Assembly: GCA_044433065.1 (NCBI GenBank)
Contig: JAWXUA010000028.1
Span: forward strand, 1-24,307
Direction: 5' to 3'
Length of the DNA stretch: 24,307 nt
DNA from: Nitratidesulfovibrio sp044433065
Lineage (GTDB): Bacteria; Desulfobacterota; Desulfovibrionia; Desulfovibrionales; Desulfovibrionaceae
Shown: positions 9,182-17,102 of the stretch, one piece after another
How the letters are laid out: every line of letters starts with the position of its first letter
Numbering within the stretch: the stretch's first letter is position 1
Position numbers and translations under genes: made by a program
The notes under the pieces: generated by a model
Told to the model about the DNA's origin: nothing
Seen by the model: the letters and a program-made list of their open reading frames with translations, nothing else
The model's database searches: none

Positions 9182-10363
9182 ATGAAAAAAGTGATTGTAA
9201 CCACTGGTGGCACTGGTGGCCATATTTTCCCTGCTCTTGCTGTGGTGGAAGAGATTAAGCAACGTTTTCCAGATTGCGACGTGCTCTTTATGGGTGGCCA
9301 ATATGGTCCAGAGGCCAAGCTTGCCAATGATGCGCGTCTCAAATTTGTGGGCTTGCCAGTGCGCGGTGTTTTGGGCCGTGGGCTTCGCGCTATCCCAGCA
9401 GCCTTTGGCATGCTGTACAGCATTGTGCGCGCTATGTTGGTCATGCGTTCTTTTAAGCCAGAAATCGTCATTGGCTTTGGCGGCTATGCGGCTTTTGCAG
9501 GTGTGACCGCAGCTACACTTTGCTTTGTGCCCACAGCATTGCATGAACAAAATTCTGTGCCAGGTTTGACCAATCGTATTTTGGGCAAAATGGTGCGCAA
9601 GGTCTTTTTGTCCTTTGGTAAATCGACTGATATGTATGGCGATCCTAAATTTTCGGAAAAGTTTATGCGCAATCTTGCTAAGCATATCAAGACTCCATTC
9701 GCTCAGTCTAAAATCGTCTTTACGGGCAACCCTGTGCGCGCGGACATCGTGGCTTTGGGCGCGCAAAAACCTGAATATTATAAGCATATTGAGCGCCAAG
9801 ATAGCAACGAGCGACATCTTTTCATCATGGGCGGAAGCCTTGGGGCCAAGGGTATCAATGATGCCATTATGGAAGCCTTACCGCAGCTTCTAGCCATGCA
9901 AAAAGAGCGCGGTCAAAGTGTGGCTATTGTGCACCAGACGGGTAAAGCGGACTTTGAGCGCGTGAGCAATGCCTATGCGCGGGCTGGCTATGATAATGCT
10001 GAAGTTGTTGTCTTTATTGATGATATGGCTGCGTGCTATGCACAGGCGGACCTTGCGGTATGCCGAGCTGGGGCGAGTTCCATTGCTGAGCTAACCGTGG
10101 CTGGTGTGCCATCAGTGCTCATTCCGTTTCCCCAAGCAACCCATGATCATCAACTGCACAATGCAGCTTTCTTGGCGGCGCAGGGTGGGGCAGTTTTGCT
10201 TGAGCAGAAGGACATTTCCAAAGTTGACTTTTCTGCTATGCTCATGGATATGCTTTATGATTCTGAGCGTTTAGAGAGCATGTCAGCATCTGCCAAAGAC
10301 TTTGCTCATCCTCAAGCGGCAAAGAATGTGGTGGACGCTGTGCTTACTGTGATAAAAAAATAG
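9182..10363 (+). CDS. murG: UDP-GlcNAc:lipid I N-acetylglucosamine transferase
   Basis: Peripheral membrane GT-B glycosyltransferase that converts lipid I to lipid II on the inner face of the membrane. It has the N-terminal GGTGGHIFPAL loop (9-19), GFGGYAA, HEQNSVPG, GNPVR, GGSLGA in the UDP-GlcNAc domain, CRAGASSIAEL and PFPQATHDHQ. The ATG at 9182 follows AAGG by seven bases; an upstream in-frame ATG at 9104 lies within ftsW and is unlikely. At 393 residues it is longer than E. coli MurG (355). Extra residues lie between FLSFGKSTDMYGD and FTGNPVR and again before GGSLGA, so there are two insertion loops around the domain linker. Confidence 0.95.
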   Translation: MKKVIVTTGGTGGHIFPALAVVEEIKQRFPDCDVLFMGGQYGPEAKLANDARLKFVGLPVRGVLGRGLRAIPAAFGMLYSIVRAMLVMRSFKPEIVIGFGGYAAFAGVTAATLCFVPTALHEQNSVPGLTNRILGKMVRKVFLSFGKSTDMYGDPKFSEKFMRNLAKHIKTPFAQSKIVFTGNPVRADIVALGAQKPEYYKHIERQDSNERHLFIMGGSLGAKGINDAIMEALPQLLAMQKERGQSVAIVHQTGKADFERVSNAYARAGYDNAEVVVFIDDMAACYAQADLAVCRAGASSIAELTVAGVPSVLIPFPQATHDHQLHNAAFLAAQGGAVLLEQKDISKVDFSAMLMDMLYDSERLESMSASAKDFAHPQAAKNVVDAVLTVIKK

Positions 10364-10373
10364 AATACAACAT

Positions 10374-10404
10374 ATGTACTGTAAATGTTTTTACTACAGT
10401 ACAT
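10374..10404. promoter_or_regulatory. 10-bp perfect palindrome at the murC promoter
   Basis: ATGTACTGTA (10374-10383) and its exact complement TACAGTACAT (10395-10404) are separated by 11 bases. The right arm overlaps the end of a candidate -35 box. In RNA the arms would form an AT-rich stem followed directly by U5, so it could also be a weak terminator for transcripts coming from murG. The choice between protein operator and RNA hairpin is open. Confidence 0.6.
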
Positions 10405-10418
10405 TTTTGCTGTATAAT
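10390..10418 (+). promoter_or_regulatory. Candidate promoter of murC
   Basis: TTTACT (10390-10395) is followed after 17 bases by a perfect TATAAT (10413-10418), in the 82-base gap between murG and murC. The start site would fall near 10425, about 20 bases before the murC ATG. It is the best sigma70-like match inside the dcw cluster. A separate supply for murC-murB-ftsQ is inferred. Confidence 0.6.
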
Positions 10419-10445
10419 GGTTTTTCAGTTTCAAAGGAGAACACT

Positions 10446-11810
10446 ATGCACACAAGTATTAAAACAATTCATATGGTTGGTATTGGCGGCGCAGGCATGA
10501 GCGGCATTGCTGAAGTCTTGCTCAACCTTGGCTATGCTGTGCATGGTTCTGACATGTCTGATGGTGCTGTGGTGCGACGTTTGCGTGGCATTGGGGCTAT
10601 TATCCACATTGGCCATGCTGCTGAAAATGTGACTGATGCTGAAGTTTTGGTCAAATCAACAGCTGTGCGCGATGATAATCCAGAAGTCATGGCGGCCATA
10701 GAGCGCAGTATCCCCATTATTCCGCGTGCTGAAATGCTGGCAGAACTTATGCGTTTGCGTAAAGGCATTGCCATTGCAGGCACGCACGGCAAGACGACTA
10801 CAACGTCCTTTGCTGCGGCTATTTTTGATGCAGCTAAGACGGATCCCACTGTTATTATTGGTGGTCGTCTCAATGCCTATGGTGCCAACGCGCGCCTTGG
10901 TGGTGGGGAATATCTGCTTGCTGAAGCTGATGAGTCCGATGGTTCCTTCTTGTGCCTCTTTTCCATTATCAACGTTGTGACCAATGTTGATATGGACCAT
11001 GTGGATTTCTACGGCGGCCAAAAAGAAATTGATGAAGCCTTTGTTACGTTCATGAACAAAGTGCCATTTTATGGCGTCAATGTGGTGTGCGGCGATGACC
11101 TTGGTGTACGTCGTCTTTTGCCCATGGTGAAGCGTCGCTTTGTGACCTATGGCTTTGGTCAGGACAATATCATCCGAGCCACGAACTGCACATGCGGTGA
11201 GAAGAGTTCCTTCACCTTGAGCGTTAAGGGCGAAGAGCTCGGCACAGTGGTGCTTGCGCAGCCGGGGCGGCACAATGTGCTCAACGCGTTGGCGGCCATT
11301 GGTGTGGCCTTGGAAGCAGGTATTTCGCCAGTGCACTGTATTGAAGGCCTTGGTGCTTTTGATGGTGTGGGTCGTCGTTTTGAGCGACGTGGCGAGCGCA
11401 ATGGCGTTACGGTTGTGGACGATTATGGCCACCATCCTGTGGAAATTGCTGCAACATTGGCCACAGCACGTTCTGTGTACCCAGACCGTCGTCTTGTGGT
11501 GGTTTTTCAGCCACACAGATTTACGCGGACCCAAGCCCTTTGGGGGGAATTCTGCACAGTTTTTGCCAATGTGGATAAACTTTTGCTTACAGAAATTTAT
11601 CCTGCTTGCGAAACCCCTATCCCAGCTGTGAATAGCGTCAATCTTGCCCAAGGTATCCGTCAGGTTACCAATACGGACGTGACCTATTTCCAAAATTTTG
11701 ACGCTGTTGTGGATGTCTTGCCCGATGTATTGCAAGAGGGCGATGTGTTCTTGACTCTTGGTGCAGGCAGTATCACCACCATTGGCCAGCGCTTTCTTAA
11801 GGGGGCATAA
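10446..11810 (+). CDS. murC: UDP-MurNAc:L-alanine ligase
   Basis: First Mur ligase; adds L-alanine to UDP-MurNAc. The 454 residues show GIGGAGMSG (12-20) in the Rossmann-like N-terminal domain, the ATP loop AGTHGKTTTT (about 110-119), EADESDGSF, the NVDMDHVDFYG segment, GRHNVLNALAA, VVDDYGHHP and FQPHRFTRT. These are the standard MurC blocks. The start at 10446 has GGAG six bases upstream. The in-frame ATG at 10374 falls in the palindrome and lacks a binding site. The stop overlaps the murB start by one base (TAATG), which suggests coupled translation. Confidence 0.96.
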   Translation: MHTSIKTIHMVGIGGAGMSGIAEVLLNLGYAVHGSDMSDGAVVRRLRGIGAIIHIGHAAENVTDAEVLVKSTAVRDDNPEVMAAIERSIPIIPRAEMLAELMRLRKGIAIAGTHGKTTTTSFAAAIFDAAKTDPTVIIGGRLNAYGANARLGGGEYLLAEADESDGSFLCLFSIINVVTNVDMDHVDFYGGQKEIDEAFVTFMNKVPFYGVNVVCGDDLGVRRLLPMVKRRFVTYGFGQDNIIRATNCTCGEKSSFTLSVKGEELGTVVLAQPGRHNVLNALAAIGVALEAGISPVHCIEGLGAFDGVGRRFERRGERNGVTVVDDYGHHPVEIAATLATARSVYPDRRLVVVFQPHRFTRTQALWGEFCTVFANVDKLLLTEIYPACETPIPAVNSVNLAQGIRQVTNTDVTYFQNFDAVVDVLPDVLQEGDVFLTLGAGSITTIGQRFLKGA

Positions 11811-12766
11811 TGCTTGATATTGTCCGTGGCCCACGACTAGCAGAGCGCACAAGTTTACGCCTTGGCGGTACGGCTTTAGCTGAAGTCCGTATGACTAGCC
11901 TTGCGGATCTTGATGCTTTGCCACATTGTCTTGCCCGTCTTGGTGGCGAGCCAGTGGTCTTGGGTTATGGCACCAATATTCTTGCCCATGATGGTGATTT
12001 GCCTTTGGTTATCGTCTCACCCAAATTTACAGACGATACTCGCGAAGATGCAGAGCTCCTCGTTGGTGGTAAGGCTGATGGCTGTATCGACGGAGTTTCG
12101 CACTGCATTGTGTCTGTTGCTGCATCCATGAGTTTGCCTCGGCTTTTAGCACGGCTTGCTGTGTGGGGCTTGTCTGGTCTTGAAGGTCTTGCTGGTGTGC
12201 CCAGTTCTGTGGGTGGCGCTGTGGCTATGAATGCAGGTTCGTATGGTTACGAAATGGGACCAGCCTTATATAGCGTGACTATTTTTACGCCGCGGCTTGG
12301 ACTTGTGACCTTGAAGCAAGGGGAATTTTCCTTTGCGTATCGACACTTTAAGCCGCATTGTGTGGGTGAGCATGAATGGTTCATGGTGGTGCGCGTAGAG
12401 CTTGCTTTACGGCCAGCTTCAAGCCAATCTATAAAGGCTCATATGCGTGCATGCCATGAAAAAAAGCGTGCTACGCAACCTATTTGGGCGCATAGTGCTG
12501 GCTGTATTTTCCGCAATCCTGTGGACGAAGCAGGGCAAAGTATTTCGGCTGGTAAGCTTTTGGATGAAGCAGGCATGAAAGGTATTTCCATTGGTCATAT
12601 GGCTATGTCTGAAGTGCATGCCAACTTCCTTGTCAATAATGCACAAGGCTATGAAGGATGCAGTGCAGATGCATTTGCTCTTTTAGACATGGCTAAAGAG
12701 CGCGTCTTTGACAAATTTGGTATTACTTTAGCATGCGAAGTACGTGTTTTGCCATGTCCATACTAG
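11810..12766 (+). CDS. murB: UDP-N-acetylenolpyruvoylglucosamine reductase
   Basis: FAD-dependent cytoplasmic enzyme that reduces UDP-GlcNAc-enolpyruvate to UDP-MurNAc, which feeds MurC encoded just before it. The 318 residues contain the FAD-binding stretches GYGTNIL and SGLEGLAGVPSSVGGAVAMN (about 122-141). GCIFRNP (near 230) follows, where the proton-donor position is a cysteine rather than the serine of E. coli MurB; cysteine also occurs in the family. Next come SAGKLLDEAG and HANFLVN. The start overlaps the murC stop by one base. The end overlaps the ftsQ start region by 13 bases in another frame. Confidence 0.93.
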   Translation: MLDIVRGPRLAERTSLRLGGTALAEVRMTSLADLDALPHCLARLGGEPVVLGYGTNILAHDGDLPLVIVSPKFTDDTREDAELLVGGKADGCIDGVSHCIVSVAASMSLPRLLARLAVWGLSGLEGLAGVPSSVGGAVAMNAGSYGYEMGPALYSVTIFTPRLGLVTLKQGEFSFAYRHFKPHCVGEHEWFMVVRVELALRPASSQSIKAHMRACHEKKRATQPIWAHSAGCIFRNPVDEAGQSISAGKLLDEAGMKGISIGHMAMSEVHANFLVNNAQGYEGCSADAFALLDMAKERVFDKFGITLACEVRVLPCPY

Positions 12767-13629
12767 ACACACAACGTCGCAAGCCAGCGCGCAATACAGT
12801 ATCACGTGGTCGGCGTATGAGCCGTAGCGATGGTGCTGCGGTCAATGATGCAGGGCCAAGCCTTATACGACGCACAGTTTCTCTATTGCGTTACGTTTTT
12901 TATGCTTTGCTTGTGTGCACTTTTATGGCACTAATTGCAGTGGGCGGTATACAAGGTTATGCTTTTGTGACAGATTCACCGTACTTTGCTATAAAAGATA
13001 TTAGAATTTCTGGCACTCACATGTTGTCGCAAGAGGCTGTTCTTGAATTGACAAATATTGAGCTTGGGGCAAACTGTTTTTCCGTGGACTTGAATGAGGT
13101 TGAAGAGCGAGTCGCTATGTCACCTTGGTGCGCGTCTGTTTCGGTGAAACGTTTATTGCCTGATAGTTTTGATATTGTGGTGCAAGAGTATGAACCAGTT
13201 TTTTGGATGGTGCATGGTGGTGAACTTTACTATGCTGATATCCAAGGAAATATTCTTGCCCCAGTTGTCTTTGAAACATTTATGGCTTTGCCACAGTTGA
13301 CCGTTGGGAGCGGTGGGGAAGCCTTATTACCTCGTCTTGCAGAGTTGTTTGAAGCCTTTAAGCAAGCGCATGTTCTCGTGAACAAGTCCTTGGTTTCATG
13401 GGTTCGGCTCAGTGCAGGCAAGGGCATAGAATGGTACATTGATGAGCCAGCTGTGCATGTCAGTGTTGATGTAGAAGATCTACATATAAATTTAGAAAGA
13501 ATGCGTCTTGTACTCAAGGATCTTGGGCGACGGGGCGATTTTAGCCGCATAAAAGAGATTATTGTTGTTGACGGTTCTGTGTGGGTCATTGCCAATGATG
13601 ACGTACAAAAGAACGCAAAAACATCATGA
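12754..13629 (+). CDS. ftsQ: FtsQ divisome protein with POTRA domain
   Basis: Bitopic membrane protein that links FtsL-FtsB to the rest of the divisome. It has a basic cytoplasmic tail of about 45 residues, a membrane segment at about 46-66, a POTRA-like domain (about 78-148, starting YFAIKDIRISG), and then a beta-domain region. The stretch DSFDIVVQEYEPVFWM fits the family. The start is uncertain. An ATG at 12733 and the one chosen here at 12754 both overlap the end of murB, a third lies at 12817, and none has a strong binding site. Expression by translational coupling to murB is likely. ftsA follows after 98 bases. ddl, often found before ftsQ in other bacteria, is absent. Confidence 0.85.
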   Translation: MSILDTQRRKPARNTVSRGRRMSRSDGAAVNDAGPSLIRRTVSLLRYVFYALLVCTFMALIAVGGIQGYAFVTDSPYFAIKDIRISGTHMLSQEAVLELTNIELGANCFSVDLNEVEERVAMSPWCASVSVKRLLPDSFDIVVQEYEPVFWMVHGGELYYADIQGNILAPVVFETFMALPQLTVGSGGEALLPRLAELFEAFKQAHVLVNKSLVSWVRLSAGKGIEWYIDEPAVHVSVDVEDLHINLERMRLVLKDLGRRGDFSRIKEIIVVDGSVWVIANDDVQKNAKTS

Positions 13630-13727
13630 TGACAAAAGGTTAAAGCCTTAAAACGATATTTGACGCAAAAGCCGTTGAACAGCGACCTTTTTTCTTTGCA
13701 GAAAAGGGAGCAGATAAGGAGCAGAGC

Positions 13728-14954
13728 ATGGCCAAAAACGATTTCATTGTAGGTCTTGATATCGGGACTACAAAGATGTGCGCTGTCGTTGGTGAAGTGA
13801 ATGAGGAAGGTATTGATATTATTGGTATTGGTTCCATTCCTTCCACAGGTCTGCGCATGGGCGTTGTGGTGAATATTGATGAGACCATTCAGTCCATTAA
13901 GAAAGCCATTGGCGATGCAGAACGCATGGCTGGCCATGAAATCAAGACCGTGTACGCTGGTATTGCGGGCAACCACATTAGAAGCACCAACAGCCATGGC
14001 GTCATAGCTGTGAAGGGCCGTGAAGTGAGCCCTCGCGATGTGGAGCGTGTGCTTGATGCTGCCAAAGCTGTGGCCATTCCGCAAGACAGAGAATTGCTTC
14101 ACACCTTGCCACAAGAATATGTGGTGGACGATCAGCGTGGCATTGCCAACCCTTTGGGCATGGCTGGTGTACGTCTTGAGGTGAAGGTGCATATTGTCAC
14201 AGGTGCGGTGACGGCTGTGCAAAATGTCATCCGCTCTTGCGACCGTAGTGGTCTCTATGTTGCCGACATGGTGCTTGAGTCCTTGGCATCAGCCAAAGCT
14301 GTTTTGACGGCTGAAGAGCGTAACATCGGTGTTGCTCTCGTGGATATTGGTGGTGGCACAACGGATATCGCCATTTTCATCAATGACGCCATTAAACATA
14401 CCAGCGCTTTGCCCCTTGGTGGCCAAAATATCACCAAGGACATCGCGGTTATTTTACGCACACCTGTGGCCGCTGCTGAGAATATTAAGAAAGACTATGG
14501 TTGTGTGCTTTCTGAGCTTGTTTTGCCTGAGGAATATATTGACGTGCCAAGCAGTGGTGAGCGCGGTTCACGGCGTCTTGAACGCAAGGTGCTTGTGGAT
14601 ATTTGCGAACCACGCATGGAAGAAATTTTAACCTTTGTGAACCATGAATTGGTGCGTTCTGGCTTTAAAAATCACTTAGGTGCTGGGATTGTCTTGACAG
14701 GGGGCACAGCACTTATTCAAGGTAGCCAAGAACTTGCCGAACAAATTTTTGGCTTGCCAACACGTGTGGGTGCACCGCGCAATGTGGGCGGCTTGAAAGA
14801 TGTGGTCAATAATCCAAAATACGCCACAGCTGTGGGGCTTTTGCATTATGCCGCAGAAAAAGAAGGCATGGATCACAAATATCAGGACCAAGACCCTGGG
14901 GCTTTTAGCCGCGTATTTTCAAAAATGCGGAAATGGTTCTCTGATATTTCATAA
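13728..14954 (+). CDS. ftsA: FtsA, actin-like membrane tether of the Z-ring
   Basis: ATP-binding actin-fold protein that anchors FtsZ filaments to the inner membrane and recruits later division proteins. The 408 residues have the phosphate-1 loop GLDIGTTK (9-16), a second phosphate loop DIGGGTTDIA (about 205), and the adenosine motif LTGGTAL (about 322). The C-terminal segment FSRVFSKMRKWFSDI looks like the amphipathic membrane-targeting helix. Start ATG 13728 follows AAGGAG by six bases, one of the strongest sites in the window, in keeping with a need for more FtsA than FtsQ. Gaps of 98 bases before and 100 after contrast with the tight mur genes. Confidence 0.96.
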   Translation: MAKNDFIVGLDIGTTKMCAVVGEVNEEGIDIIGIGSIPSTGLRMGVVVNIDETIQSIKKAIGDAERMAGHEIKTVYAGIAGNHIRSTNSHGVIAVKGREVSPRDVERVLDAAKAVAIPQDRELLHTLPQEYVVDDQRGIANPLGMAGVRLEVKVHIVTGAVTAVQNVIRSCDRSGLYVADMVLESLASAKAVLTAEERNIGVALVDIGGGTTDIAIFINDAIKHTSALPLGGQNITKDIAVILRTPVAAAENIKKDYGCVLSELVLPEEYIDVPSSGERGSRRLERKVLVDICEPRMEEILTFVNHELVRSGFKNHLGAGIVLTGGTALIQGSQELAEQIFGLPTRVGAPRNVGGLKDVVNNPKYATAVGLLHYAAEKEGMDHKYQDQDPGAFSRVFSKMRKWFSDIS

Positions 14955-14993
14955 GAGCATCTCGTAAGGGCATCTCGTAAAATCATCTCGTAA
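14955..14993 (+). repeat. Three 13-bp tandem repeats between ftsA and ftsZ
   Basis: The core CATCTCGTAA occurs exactly at 14958-14967, 14971-14980 and 14984-14993, a strict 13-base period beginning right after the ftsA stop codon. Only the three bases between cores vary. It could be a binding array upstream of ftsZ or a neutral slippage product. Confidence 0.85.
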
Positions 14994-15054
14994 AATGGCC
15001 GATACAAAGGGGTGCACTTGTGTGCCCATGAAGAAATAACGCAAGGAGAGGCGT

Positions 15055-16578
15055 ATGGACTTTGTAGATATAGCTGAAGAAGCTGAAAATACGACTATCA
15101 TAAAAGTCATTGGCGTTGGTGGCGGCGGTAGCAATGCCGTACAAAACATGATCGAAGCATCCCTCAAAGGTGTAACGCTCATTGCGGCCAATACCGATGT
15201 GCAGGCTTTGCGTCGTTCCACCGCGGATTACACCATCCAGCTTGGTGGCTCAATGACCAAGGGCCTTGGTGCTGGCGCAGATCCAACTGTGGGCCGCGAA
15301 GCTGCTCTTGAAAGCATTGAAGCCATTAAAGAAATCATCGGCACAGCGGACATGGTCTTTGTTACGGCTGGTATGGGTGGCGGCACAGGCACTGGCGCAG
15401 CTCCTATCATTGCACAGGCTGCTCGCGAAGCAGGTGCTTTGACCGTTGGCGTTGTGACCAAGCCTTTCTTCTTTGAAGGCCGCAAGCGTCTTGAAGCAGC
15501 TGAAAAGGGCATTCAAGAGTTCCGCCAATGCGTGGACAGCCTCATCACCATCCCTAATGACCGTCTCATTTCCTTGGCACCAAAGCGTGCCCCTTTCCGC
15601 GACATGCTCAAAAAAGCTGACGAAGTTTTATACTACGCTGTGAAAGGTATTTCCGACCTCATCACCCTTTCTGGTATCATCAATCTTGACTTCCACGACG
15701 TGAAGCGCATCATGGGCGAATCTGGTCTTGCCATGATGGGTACTGGTGTTGCCTCTGGTGAAGCCCGTGCCCGCGAAGCTGCCATGCGCGCCATCACCAG
15801 TCCTCTGCTTGAAGACGTTTCCATGGATGGCGCACGTAGCGTTCTGTACAATATCACCAGTGGCCCTGATGTGACCCTTGATGAAGTCAGTGAAGCTGCT
15901 GCCATTATCCAAGAAGCTGCACACCCAGATGCTACCATTATCTTTGGTGCCGTCTTTGATGAAAATGCTGGCGATGAGCTCAGCATCACCGTTATTGCAA
16001 CGGGCATTGAACCTTCAGTCAATGGTTTTAGCGGCGGTGCTTCCAATGTGACGGGCTTCCCAAGACCAGCTGCTGGTCAAGGAAATCCAGCTCCAAGCCC
16101 AGCTCCAACAGGACAGGGTAGCCAAGCTACTGGGCATGAAAATGGTCAGAAAGTTGAGCCTACTATGCCCCAGACAGGGCATGCAGGTGAACAACAGTAT
16201 GGCCAAACAGGTGGACAGCCAGCACAAACTCAGCCCTATGAAACAACTCCGCAAATCAATGTAACCCCTATTGGCGTCGCTCCAAGACCTGCGCAAAACC
16301 CCAATTATGGCGTTAATCCGCATGTTAGTCCTCTGCCAAACCAAATATCCCATGATCGTGTTCCACAGCCTAATCCTTATGCTGGAGGCACCTATAATCC
16401 CAATGGCAGCTATGGCGGTATGACCATTGATGACTTGAATGTGCCAACGTGCTTGCGTACGGCTGGTGTTGCGCAGAATATGCGTAATAGTCAAGGTCAT
16501 GTTCCTGGTGGCGATGATTTCATTTTTGATGAAGATGAGATAGAATTGCCTACTCTCGTGCGTCGCCAAGCCGACTAG
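15055..16578 (+). CDS. ftsZ: FtsZ, tubulin-like Z-ring GTPase, with a long linker and two tail-like motifs
   Basis: GTP-driven polymer that marks the division site. It has VGGGGSNAV (21-29), the tubulin signature GGGTGTG (108-114), the T7-loop region NLDFHDVK (210-217) and a complete GTPase core to about residue 320. Then follows a linker of about 130 residues rich in Gly, Pro, Gln, Asn and Ala. The 507-residue length (E. coli 383) is due to this linker. The extreme C-terminus, DEIELPTLVRRQAD, is the conserved peptide that binds FtsA and other partners. A second similar motif, DDLNVPTCLR, lies at 459-468. The start follows AAGGAG by six bases. A 281-base gap and a terminator at 16860 close the cluster. 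Confidence 0.97.
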   Translation: MDFVDIAEEAENTTIIKVIGVGGGGSNAVQNMIEASLKGVTLIAANTDVQALRRSTADYTIQLGGSMTKGLGAGADPTVGREAALESIEAIKEIIGTADMVFVTAGMGGGTGTGAAPIIAQAAREAGALTVGVVTKPFFFEGRKRLEAAEKGIQEFRQCVDSLITIPNDRLISLAPKRAPFRDMLKKADEVLYYAVKGISDLITLSGIINLDFHDVKRIMGESGLAMMGTGVASGEARAREAAMRAITSPLLEDVSMDGARSVLYNITSGPDVTLDEVSEAAAIIQEAAHPDATIIFGAVFDENAGDELSITVIATGIEPSVNGFSGGASNVTGFPRPAAGQGNPAPSPAPTGQGSQATGHENGQKVEPTMPQTGHAGEQQYGQTGGQPAQTQPYETTPQINVTPIGVAPRPAQNPNYGVNPHVSPLPNQISHDRVPQPNPYAGGTYNPNGSYGGMTIDDLNVPTCLRTAGVAQNMRNSQGHVPGGDDFIFDEDEIELPTLVRRQAD

Positions 16579-16581
16579 GCT

Positions 16582-16743
16582 ATGTTCCTAAATTGCTTCT
16601 TTTGCTTTCTGGCTTCGTTAGCGTTGCTCTCGATGGGTGTAAAGCTCGAAGACTCGCTAACGGCCATGGCTTCGTTGCCTTTGGTCGGTCTCTTCGCCAG
16701 AAAATGGCTTGCCTTGCCAGAAGAGCAAAATAAGTTAATTTAG
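16582..16743 (+). CDS. Possible small hydrophobic ORF inside a palindromic element (doubtful)
   Basis: An open frame of 53 codons starts three bases after the ftsZ stop, with hydrophobic stretches such as CFFCFLASLALLSMG and ASLPLVGLFARKWLALP. It is almost coextensive with the inverted-repeat element at 16590-16741, and the opposite strand is also open there. That is expected of a palindrome, so open frame alone is weak evidence. There is no good ribosome binding site, although coupling to ftsZ is possible. Most likely it is a repeat rather than a gene. Confidence 0.15.
   Translation: MFLNCFFCFLASLALLSMGVKLEDSLTAMASLPLVGLFARKWLALPEEQNKLI
16590..16741. repeat. Compound inverted-repeat element downstream of ftsZ
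   Basis: The outer arms 16590-16613 and 16716-16741 are imperfect complements; TTTGCTTTCTGGC pairs with GCCAGAAGAGCAAA. Inside them CGTTAGCG (16616-16623) pairs exactly with CGCTAACG (16655-16662). A further GCCAGAAAA at 16696-16704 could pair with the left arm instead. The layout, a long outer stem with an inner stem, resembles the element at 22027-22127. Confidence 0.65.
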
Positions 16744-16859
16744 AAATATATTCTAAGAGCAAAAATTATACTATTTTATAAGGGTGTTATTCAGTTGCTT
16801 TGAAAGATGTTTGCCTCTCCGCACCTATTTTCTTCGCATCTGAACGTGACAACCCAAAT
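16744..16859. other. AT-rich non-coding stretch
   Basis: Between the inverted-repeat element and the terminator there is no supportable gene. A TTAGAA-ATATA-TTCTAA palindrome (about 16740-16756) and a TATACT hexamer at 16767-16772 are visible, but no -35 box at proper spacing. A short RNA ending at the 16860-16898 terminator cannot be excluded and is not supported. Confidence 0.4.
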
Positions 16860-16898
16860 AAAGGGCATATGTGGCGCGGCTGCATATGCCCTTTTTTT
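16860..16898 (+). terminator. Intrinsic terminator ending the dcw cluster
   Basis: Twelve-base arms AAAGGGCATATG (16860-16871) and CATATGCCCTTT (16883-16894) flank an 11-base GC-rich loop and run into a T-tract. It is about 280 bases beyond the ftsZ stop. The A-run on the left makes it potentially bidirectional. Confidence 0.9.
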
Positions 16899-16956
16899 CT
16901 TGCACCATATTTTATGCCCTGATACGAATATAGCTGAATTTGAGACGCATATGATT

Positions 16957-16985
16957 TTGCAAAGTCTTTAGAACATTGTGATAAA
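16957..16985 (+). promoter_or_regulatory. Candidate promoter of the lipoprotein gene
   Basis: TTGCAA (16957-16962) and GATAAA (16980-16985) are separated by 17 bases; each matches the consensus at four of six positions. The leader to the start at 17103 would be about 110 bases. It contains a small CATGCC/GGCATG stem near 17052-17073. Confidence 0.35.
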
Positions 16986-17102
16986 GTCGCCTATCATGCA
17001 ATCAATCATGTATGAAATATTTCTTTTTTTACCAGACTGTGTACTGTTTGCCATGCCTTCTTGTTGGGGCATGAACTAAACGTTTTACTACTGAGGTATG
17101 CA

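Noticed and set aside
10379..10399. LexA-type SOS box before murC
   Set aside because: CTGT and ACAG are present but 13 bases apart instead of the 8 of the E. coli box, so no LexA assignment is made.
10656..11852. 398-codon open frame antisense to murC
   Set aside because: It mirrors the coding bias of murC, which has all Mur ligase motifs on the + strand. The antisense translation is rich in His, Asn and Thr with no recognisable domain, and it has no promoter or binding site.
13630..13727. Promoter in the ftsQ-ftsA gap
   Set aside because: TTGACG is present but no acceptable -10 lies 16-18 bases downstream. The small stems (CCTTTT/AAAAGG) are weak.
13230..14222. 330-codon open frame antisense to ftsQ and ftsA
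   Set aside because: It spans two well-supported + strand genes and their gap. Its translation is low in sense and has no domain.
16580..16762. 60-codon frame on the - strand in the palindrome after ftsZ
   Set aside because: Open mainly because the element is palindromic; no binding site, and its end lies against ftsZ.
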